64,000 nucleotides of DNA from Emydura subglobosa (taxonomy: Eukaryota; Chordata; Testudines; Chelidae): positions 22,126,971 to 22,190,970 of the forward strand of contig ML679989.1 in NCBI GenBank assembly GCA_007922225.1, in the 5' to 3' direction. The notes beneath the pieces were generated by a model, which saw nothing but the letters and a program-made list of their open reading frames with translations, searched no databases and had not been told where the DNA came from. The position numbers were made by a program, and so were the translations under genes. Below, piece by piece: positions 56,147 to 64,000 of the stretch (position 1 is its first letter; each line of letters begins with the position of its first letter).

Positions 56147-56680
56147 TTATGAGGCCTCAGTAGGCCAAGTTCCTCCAACCCTACCCTCCGTGGGGCTTTT
56201 GGTGGACTAGGGTCCTTTCCATCTGCAGGCTCAAGTAGAAGACCCTGAGCAGTTGAAAACGAGGCTATTTATCCAAAAACTCTTTCCTTTGGAGAGTCCA
56301 GTTTGAACTAGCATATGTGCACCTTTCCGGGTGTTTGTGTGTGTGTGGATTATTACATCCCTTCCTCCTAGAGAAGTTACATACAGGTCCACAATAAAAT
56401 AACACAATGGCATGTGTAGTTCAATGTACACAGAGGTGTTAGCCTTAATTCAGTAAGGTTTACCTTAATTCAATAAAGTTCATTCAGGATATTGTCAGTC
56501 AGTCACACAACCGACACTGCTTCCTGCTTTACCTGCCACAGACACTGGAGGGGAGTTTCCCATCTGAGTATGGGCTAGGGCTAAGCCTATCTGGCAGGGA
56601 AAAGCTGATATGAGCACAGCCCATGGCAGAGATCCATACTGCTCTCCCTCCATCAGCCTCTCTACCATGTAACCTTATAG

Positions 56681-56875
56681 GGAATGCTGGGCTGGTCAGG
56701 TGAAGCTCCCCAGCCCGACTGAAGAAGCACCCAGACTCTGGAAATCCAGGCTGATGATCTGCACTCTCGCCTCCTGCTCCGTAGGGATTTTCTCTTTCTG
56801 CTCTGGCTCTGTGGGACCCGCAGTTTCATGAGGACGTTTCTCACTGCTGAATAAATAGATTCAGAAACTGCACTC
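56681..56875 (+). other. EXFABP: Gene 3 exon 7, 3' UTR
   Basis: It aligns with the gene 2 3' UTR (ctgcactc..., tttcatgagg, aataaatagattcagaaact). The start is taken after ccttatag but is uncertain; AATAAA is at 56850-56855. Confidence 0.6.
56850..56855 (+). terminator. EXFABP: Gene 3 poly(A) signal AATAAA
   Basis: Same hexamer and surrounding 20 bases as gene 2. Confidence 0.75.
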
Positions 56876-57746
56876 AGAACTTGATACATTTGTTTGGGGA
56901 ACTCTTGGGAGGCCCTGGAGTCTGCACAAGTTTCCAGATTCCTGAGAGTATCCCCTCTCCACTCCTTCCTCAAGATCCTGGTGAGACTTTCAGAGGGGAC
57001 GTCTTCCTTCTGCACAGGCCAGGCCAAATGAACAGGTAAACATCCCATCTGGTTAGAGATGCATGAGATCCCCAGTGTGGAAGAACCCAAACTCAGGGGT
57101 CCTTACTAACATGTCTGTTGCCTAGCGGATGGTCCAGAATTAGCCAAACAACAGACTAGCAAAATCAGAGTTTATTCTTTACGTAAAGAAGGTAGTCCCT
57201 TCAAATATAAGGGGTGACAACTTAGAATTTTATGTTAACAGCTTATATAGTCCCACACAAATGTTCATACGTCCAGCTTCCATGGTCATACACACTAAAA
57301 AAACTATCCATCCAGGAATTTTCCCAGCACAGCATTTTCAACTTTCCTTATCTAAGTTACAAGGTCTTTCTCTGCATTCCATCCCTGCTGGCATCTAGGT
57401 TCCATAACTATCTTGTTAACCCTTAACATTCTAAGATTTAAACTTCTGCTAGAAAGGCACTTTCAATCTCAGGCTTTTTACAGCCATTTCTAAAATCAGT
57501 TCTCTGCAGAAACAGAGACCCCATCTTCTTTTTCCTTCACACCAGAACCTGAGCAAAGGCTGAGTGGACTTAATTCAAATCCAGGCCTGCGAAGAGGAGC
57601 AGACCTAGGACTGGCTGGAGCAGGTGTAGGGAGACACGAAAGAGTCATACAAGGGAACTGGGCCCAAGGGGCAGGTGGGACTCTAGAGCAAGCGGGGGAG
57701 CAGAGAGAAGCTACAAAGCAGGAGGAGCTGGGCTTAGACAATGTAG

Positions 57747-57948
57747 AGCAGGGGTTCTCAAACTTTTTTGCTGGGACCCCCTTTGAAAATATTTCAGGCT
57801 CTGACGACCCCCCAAACCAGGCCCCCTTATTCTGCACTGCACTTCTTCAGAGCTGGGCACCTGGCCAGCAGCTGCTGCTCTCACAACCCCCTACAATAGT
57901 CTTGTGACCCACTTTTGGGTCAGGACTCCCAGGTTGAGAAACACTGGT
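57747..57948. mobile_element. hAT-type miniature transposon
   Basis: Left end caggggttctcaaactt and the reverse complement of the right end (cagtgtttctcaacct) are the terminal repeats typical of hAT elements. Non-coding core of about 165 bp. Confidence 0.7.
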
Positions 57949-58166
57949 CTAGAAGCAGCACTAGAAGCACCAGTGCATGCAGGCCTGCTGACTGGGGTGG
58001 GGGAGGATGAGGTGGGGAGAAGGAAGGCAATTGCCCAGGGGCTTGGTGATTTAAAAGGACCCAGATGGATGGGAGGATAGATATGTAGCCTCCTCTCCCC
58101 CTACATCCTCTCTTCCCTCGAGGCCCCACCGCTCGCGCTCTCTGCCCTTCCCCTGAGCAAAGCTCA

Positions 58167-58331
58167 TTTATTACGCACCATGCAGGTTCCTGGGTGGCTG
58201 AGGAGGTGGGATCTGCTACTTAGCTTCCCGGGTTCATCAGTGATCTCCCTGGGGAGTCCAAGGGAGCCAGGAAGCTGAGTAGCAGATACCACCTCCTCAG
58301 CTGCCCAGGAACCTGCATGGCGCATAATAAA
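58167..58331. repeat. 65-bp inverted repeat with short loop
   Basis: The left arm 58167-58229 and the right arm 58267-58331 are reverse complements except for a handful of substitutions, including catgcaggttcctggg against cccaggaacctgcatg. The loop is about 37 bp. Transcribed it would fold into a long hairpin. Confidence 0.85.
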
Positions 58332-59344
58332 AACTTCGGGCAGACGCCCACTCAGACCTCAACCGCTCCTTTCTAGGGGGCATTGACTGTTCTGCCCTGG
58401 GCCCGGAATTGCTGTCAGTAGGCCTGATTGCATGTGGTCTGTGTGAGGCTGCAGCAGGAGGAGAAGCAGCTCTGGGCCCCCCAGCAAGACTTTCTGGGTG
58501 GTCTGGGGCAGATATCTTTCCTGTTCCAGGCAGCTGCTAAAGATGACCTCTGAGGCCAGCTCCGACTGTTCCAGTTGCTGGGCTCTCCAGGGCCCCAGCT
58601 CCCCAAATTCTCTCTGCACCCAACTGCTGCCTGGCTCCATGGATCCCATCCTGCTCCTCAGCAGCATTCCTCCCACCCCATCACATCTAATCACTCTCCC
58701 CAGAACCACTGCTAGGCAGAAGCAGACTAAGCAATTGCTTATGGCCTTGAGCAGCTCAAGAGGGTCCCCCATTTGCTTTTTATTCTAAGAACTTGCCTGT
58801 TATATTATTGTGTGTATGTGTGTGTATGTGGGGGGCCAAAATAGTCCTGCTTAGGGCCCCCAATGGGCTAGCACCAGCTCTTGAGTCTCCCAATGCATGG
58901 CCAAGGGATGTCTCTCTCCCCAAGTCATGGTCTGCTCAGAGAATCTGTCTCTGGACTACCACAAAGGCTCCAGGCCCAGCTTAGGGGGGCTATACAATGC
59001 CTCAATTTTCTAGGTTCTTTGGAAAATTGTAGTGCTCTTGGAGATATGTTTTAGAAAAGCTGATGAGTGTTATGGCATTTTGAGCACCATGCACTAGGTG
59101 CAAGCACAGAGGGGCCCCAGTTAAGGGAGGGCACAGGAGGCTGGTGGTGGGAAGTGGAGAAAATATGTGTATGAGAATCATGGAGTTCAGGAGACTGAGA
59201 CAGGAGCAAATCATATTCAGATCCCCCCTGCAGAAAACCCCAAGCAGTCATCATGAGTTGCTGAAGTTGAATATTATATATATTGTGTAATTCAGTGGAG
59301 CAACCTCATGATTGTCATTGTTCACACATTCTAATCAACGGTTG

Positions 59345-59555
59345 TGAATAGGCCTCATCTACCCTAACTGAACTGACTTTGTGAGCACTTGCCCGCTCCA
59401 TTGTTTTGTTTCTCACCCTTGGATGTAGATATATACCACCTATCTGTGGTTTCCACTTCATGCATCTGACGAAGTGGGTTGCAGCCCATGAAAGCTGATG
59501 CCCGCAGAAATGTGTTAGTCTTTAAGGTGCTACAGGATTCTGATTGTTTCATCTA
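59345..59555 (+). mobile_element. Reptile repeat tail, family not named
   Basis: tgcatctgacgaagtgggtt and gtcttttaaggtgctac-like text (cccatgaaagctgatgcccg, tagtctttaaggtgctacag) is a widespread sauropsid repeat end. Family not assigned. Confidence 0.5.
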
Positions 59556-59569
59556 TCAAAGGCACTTAT

Positions 59570-59790
59570 GTAGCCCAGATCACTAGGATACTGCCTATGG
59601 CACTGCATATGGCACGGATCCTATCTCAAAAGGATATTTAAAGGGAGTGGACAGAGACAGGCAATGAGAATGATTAGGGGTCTGGAAAATCTCTCCTATC
59701 GCAAAGAGATTGCAAAGACTGGGACTGTTACCAGTCACAAGGATATGACTAAAGGGGATCTGTTACCAAGGAAAAGAGATGAATATCAGG
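59570..59790 (+). mobile_element. Old CR1-like fragment
   Basis: caatgagaatgattaggggt and tcgcaaagagattgcaaaga correspond to the C-terminal ORF2 text of CR1, heavily decayed. Confidence 0.45.
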
Positions 59791-59799
59791 GGACAGTCT

Positions 59800-60060
59800 A
59801 ACCTGTGTGATGAGGGGAAAAATGGATTTTTGATTAAATTACATTTTTCAGAAAAAGTGTCTGCTTTCCATGGCAATTGTTGAGTTTTAGTTGAAAATAC
59901 AACCAACCAAAGCCTGAAAAGTTTCAGTGTGGAAACAGTGCTGCAGTGCCTCCTGGAAGTTGTAGTTCAACTGCCTCATGCCCACATTCTCTTCTCTGAG
60001 CCAAGTTCTCCAGCTGGACTACATCTCCCAAGATGCAGCATGGACAGTGATTTCCAGGTT
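59800..60060 (+). mobile_element. Unclassified repeat, plus copy of the family at 32 kb
   Basis: Shares its blocks with the reverse complement of 32090-32400, ending ctggactacatctcccaaga then tgcagcatgg. Confidence 0.55.
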
Positions 60061-60064
60061 ACAC

Positions 60065-60723
60065 TGTGTGTGACAGTCACCCCCTGCAATCTGCACTGGG
60101 GTGTAACTGTGCCACCCCAATTCCTCACTCCGAGGCCCTGACTTACCCCACTTTGCTGAGTGACCCACCCACTCCTGGGTCAGCCCACGCCCAGCCTCCT
60201 GCGAGTAATCCCACTGGCTGGCCCAGTGAAGGAGCACTTCTGGCCAGCTGCTTCTGAGATTGACCCCAGCAAACACCCCCAGTCCCAAATGCAACCCAGG
60301 AACTGCTGTTTTACAGCTGTACACTGCACCCTGCAAGCTCATTTACATTTGTCCATCAATTTATCAAAGGAATTGATATACACTAGCTCTGTCACACTAA
60401 CTGAAGTATCTATACACACCCAATCCACATGCACTGTTTTAGATAAAGCAAACAAATACGTTTATTGACTACAAGCAAGATTTTAAATGATTCTAAATCA
60501 GATTACTATAAATCAAGAGATTAATATAAATCAAGGAGTTGGTCACAATTAACTAAAAGGTAACTCGCATCCTAAGCTAAGCTTAATATTTCAGTAGATT
60601 CTCAGTCTGTAAGTTAACTTACCCATAGCTGGCTGCGATGCCTCTTTCAGCCAGCCCCCTGCCCCCCATGGGTAAGTCCTTGCCAGTCCTTGATGTTGCT
60701 TGGAAGATGGATTCTAGGGAGAA
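60065..60723 (-). mobile_element. LTR, cut by a CR1 insertion
   Basis: Begins tgtgtgacagtcaccccctg; contains aaacaaatacgtttattgac (AATAAA-type signal on the minus strand) followed by A/T-rich text, a pattern common in reptile LTRs. The CR1 at 60724 interrupts or ends it. Confidence 0.45.
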
Positions 60724-60928
60724 CCCTGAAACATAGAAACATAGAATATTAGAGTTGGAAGGGACCTCAGGAGGTATCTAGTCCAACCCCCTGCTCAAAG
60801 CAGGACTAACCTCAGCTAAATCATCCCAGCCAGGGCTTTATCAAACTGCAGCTTAAAAACCTCTAAAGATGGAGATTCCACCACCTCCCTAGGTAACCCA
60901 TTCCAATGCTTCACCACCCTCCTAGGCA
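60724..60928 (-). mobile_element. CR1 3' end fragment
   Basis: Minus-strand CR1 tail from gaaacatagaaacatagaat through agtccaaccccctgctcaaa to ccaatgcttcaccaccctcc; 5'-truncated to about 200 bp. Confidence 0.9.
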
Positions 60929-61028
60929 GGTATGGATGGAGGGAAAGAAGCATGTGTCTCGCATGTGGCCAGACAGAGTACTAAGCCAATGGGACTGGGA
61001 ACATGGCAAAATATTTTGCATTATAGAT

Positions 61029-62890
61029 AGATCATAGAATCATAGAAGATTAGGGTTGGAAAGGACCTGAGGAGTTCATCTAGTCCAACCCCCTGCTCAA
61101 AGAAGGACCAACCCCAACTAAACCATCCCAGCCAGGGATCTGTCTAGCCGGGCCTTAAAAACCTCTAAAGATGGAGATTCCACCACCTCCCTAGGTAACC
61201 CATTCCAGTGCTTAACCACCCTTCAAGTGAAAAAGTTTTACCTAATATCCAACCTAGACCTCCCCCACTGCAACTTGAGACCATTGCTCCTAATTCTGTC
61301 ATCTGCCACCACTGAGAACAGCCTAGCTCCATCTTCCCTGGAACCCCCTTTCAGGTAGTTAAAGGATACTATCAAATCTCCCCTCATTGTTCTCTTCTGC
61401 AGACTAAACAAGCCTAGTTCCCTCACCTCTCCTCATAAGTCATGTGCTCCAACCCCCTAATCATTTTCGTTGCCCTCCGTTAGACTCTTTCCAATTTGTC
61501 CACATCCTTTCTGTAGTGGAGGGCCCAAAACTGGACACTGTACTCCAAATGAAGCCTCACCAGTGCCAAATAGAGGGGAATAATCACTTCCCTCGATCTG
61601 TTAGCAATGCTCCTACTAATGCAGCCCAATATGCCGTTAACCTTCTTGGCAACCAGGGCATACTATTGACTCATGTCGAGCTTCTTGTCCACTGTAACCC
61701 GCAGGTCCTTTTCTGAAGAACTGCTGCCTAGCCAGCCAGTCTCCAGTCTGTAGCAGTGCATGGGATTCTTCCTTCCTACATGCAGGACTCTGCACTTGTC
61801 CTTTTTGAACCTCATCAGATTTCTTTTGGCCCAATCCTCCAGTTTGTTTAGGTCCTTCTGTATCCTATCCCTGCCCTCCAGCGTATCTATCACTCCCACC
61901 AGTTTAGTGTCTTCTGCAGACTTGCTGAGGGTGCAATCCACCCCATCCTTCAGATCATGAATGAAGATGTTGAACAAAGCTGAACCCAGGACCGACTCCC
62001 GGAGCACTCTGCTTGTTAGTGGCTGCCAACTAGACATTGAGACGTTGATCACTGCCCGTCGAGCCCAATGATCTAGCCAGCTCTCTATCCAACTTATAGT
62101 CCATTCATCCAATCCATACTTCTTTAACTTGCTGATAAGACCACTGTGCGCTAAAGTCAAGGTATCAAGTCCACCACTTTCCCCACATCCACAGAGCCAG
62201 TCATCTCATCATAGAAGGTAATCAGGTTGGTTAGACATGACTTGCCCTTGATGAATCCATGCTGACTGTTCCTGATCACCTTCCTCCCTTCCAAGTGCCT
62301 CAAAATGGATTCCTTGAGGACCTGCTCCATGATTTTTCTGGGGACTGAGGTGAGGCTGACCAGTCTAGTTCCCTGGATCCTCTTTCTTTCCCTTTTTGAA
62401 GATGGGCACTATATTTGCCTTTTTCCAATCAACCAGGATCTCCCCCAATCCGCACGAGTTTTCAAAGATAATAGCCAATGGCTCTGAAATCACATCAGCC
62501 AACTCCCTCAGCACCCTTGGATGCATTGCATCCAGCCCCATGGACTTGTGCATGTTCAGCCTTTCTAAATAATCCTGACCCTGTTCTTTCACCACTGAGG
62601 GCTGCTCACCTCCTCCCCATACAGTGCTGCCCAGTGCAATAGTCTGGGAGCTGATCTTCTCTGTGAAGACAGAGGCAAAAAAAGCATTGAGTACTTTAGC
62701 TTTTTCCACATCATCTGTCACTAGGTTGTCTCCCCCATTCTGTAAGGGGCCCACAGTTTCTCTGACCTTCTTCTTGTTGCTAACATACATGTAGAAACCC
62801 TTCTTGTTACCCTTTACGTCCCTTGCCAGCTGCAACTCCAGTTGTGATTTAGCCTTCCTGATTTCATTCCTGCATGCTCGAGCAGTATAA
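61029..62890 (-). mobile_element. CR1 LINE, long minus-strand copy
   Basis: About 1.9 kb: 3' tail (atcatagaatcatagaagat) at 61029, ORF2 C-terminus at 61240-61660, reverse transcriptase at 61663-62160, and the upstream domain at 62365-62835 ([17 protein letters not shown]). The active-site text is Ala-Glu-Asp in place of Ala-Asp-Asp. Several frame breaks (for example at about 62160 and 62365). 5'-truncated. Confidence 0.92.
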
Positions 62891-62894
62891 GTAG

Positions 62895-63590
62895 ATATAG
62901 AATAGAACTAGAATATAGAATGGAATAGTGAGAATTGATCCTTGTGGGACTCCACAAGTGAGGGATATAGTGGCAGACGTGCCGTTTTCCATCACTGCTC
63001 ATTGGGTACGTCTCTCCAGGCTGGGCTCAAACCATTTTAGTGCATTCTAAAAGTTAGAAAAGTTAGTTAGTTAGAAAAGTTAGTCAGAAACCAGTCTTTG
63101 AGACATTTTGGTCCCATTTATACCAATGAAATTTGGTGTCAGTTTGTGAGAAGTGTACAATTAAAAACAAATACATAAATCATTACAGTAAGTGAACAAC
63201 AGTAAATGAACAACAGTAAGAGGAATATCGTCGAAGGACAGGCAGATAGACCTTAGATGTAGGACTTTGTATTTATTAGTACCATTTCTCTTTCTGTTGA
63301 CACCATCCATCACCACTTCATTTTCTTCCTCTGCATGTTTTTTCTCCTCCAATTTTAGGGTGAAGAAGTTTGACTGGAGATTCAACCAATTTGATCAAAG
63401 CGGCTCAGAATTATTTTTTCCCTGGGAAAATATCAAATTTTTGTCATAAATCCAAAAAACCAAAGTGTTTTGGTTTTCAGCAACTGAGGGGGGAAAATTG
63501 GCCAAGGAACAACCAATCAGCCAAACAAAGGAATATCTGGAGAGGGTTTGTATTCCTGATATAAAAAAATGGAACACTTACAGAGAAAGG
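62895..63590. other. No gene recognised; decayed repeat text
   Basis: The LINE-like phrase ccttgtgggactccacaagt near 62940 may belong to a second CR1 subfamily. The rest is A/T-rich and non-coding. Confidence 0.35.
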
Positions 63591-63620
63591 AGATACTTTC
63601 AGTGAGAATGTTCTTTTTGT

Positions 63621-63645
63621 AAAAAAACAAAACAAAACAAAACAG
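63621..63645. repeat. (AAAAC)n simple repeat
   Basis: A7 run followed by four CAAAA units. Confidence 0.85.
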
Positions 63646-64000
63646 TTTTCAACAGAATTTTGTTGCCCAGTCCTAAAATAAACATCAAACAAACCGAGGC
63701 AAAAACAGGAGTAGAGTGATGCTGAGTTCCTTGAGGGAACTCCTTGGAGTCCTGTAATGAGCCCAAACTAGCAGAAAGCATCTCGGAAAATGGTGTGATA
63801 GATGGTAGAAGCAATTCTATAGATCGCTTGTGCACCATGGTATTAATGGAAAGGAACCAGTTTGCATGAATCTTTTTGAATGGCAAAGGGCAGATGCTGA
63901 CCCAGAATGTAATCCCAATTCTGGGTCACATTCAGATCTGAAAGTTTCAGCCCAGACTCCTTCATCTCACAATCATGGCTGTCTCCAGGAAGATGTTATC

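Noticed and set aside
58359..58788. Overlapping 137-codon minus and 96-codon plus frames
   Set aside because: No domain or partner exon; next to the inverted repeat and probably repeat-derived.

Overview
The window is vertebrate nuclear DNA, most likely from a turtle or another non-avian sauropsid. This is an inference from: CR1 non-LTR elements of the sauropsid type with near-complete reverse transcriptase text; tRNA-derived SINEs with the reptile tail pattern; Harbinger elements and their short derivatives; several LTR families; and split genes with canonical GT-AG introns. Nothing bacterial is present. There are no CRISPR arrays or operons, and I could not recognise any tRNA or rRNA gene.

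The real genes are three lipocalins on the + strand in head-to-tail order, each about 10 to 19 kb long and built on the same seven-exon plan (intron phases 0,2,1,1,1). Gene 1 (3896-13873, 3' UTR to about 14.8 kb) is a lipocalin-type prostaglandin D synthase (PTGDS) of 185 aa that keeps the catalytic cysteine. Gene 2 (23112-33180, poly(A) signal 33367) is a 184-aa PTGDS/Ex-FABP-like lipocalin with serine at the catalytic position, so it should be a carrier and not an enzyme. Gene 3 (37456-53291, poly(A) signal 56850) is the best match to extracellular fatty-acid-binding protein (Ex-FABP, a siderophore- and lipid-binding lipocalin). As written it carries a one-base deletion in exon 3 and an AG-to-AA change at the exon 5 acceptor, so it is either a pseudogene or depends on shifted splice sites. 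Genes 2 and 3 share 3' UTR and downstream flank sequence, which points to tandem duplication.

Region by region: 1-1190 is the 3' part of a CR1. 3.8-14.8 kb is PTGDS. 14.8-19.7 kb is intergenic with one SINE. 19.7-21.7 kb is an LTR fragment abutting a truncated CR1. 23-33.4 kb is gene 2; its introns hold a second copy of that LTR (24.8-26.1 kb) with a probable miniature transposon in it, an old CR1 split by another miniature element (26.7-27.5 kb), a SINE and a GC-rich minisatellite. 33.4-37.4 kb is intergenic. 37.4-56.9 kb is gene 3, loaded with mobile DNA: a minus-strand endogenous retrovirus remnant with a tRNA-Trp-like primer site (42.2-46.0 kb or more), flanked by two copies of a different LTR-like sequence (41.1 and 47.4 kb), a LINE fragment, and a broken Harbinger transposon with both of its genes (50.3-52.5 kb). 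57-64 kb is intergenic: DNA-transposon fossils, a 65-bp inverted repeat, an LTR and two minus-strand CR1 copies.

Functionally the cluster suggests one secreted enzyme (prostaglandin D2 synthesis and lipophile transport) and two secreted carriers derived from it by duplication, the last of which seems to be decaying while its introns fill with transposons.
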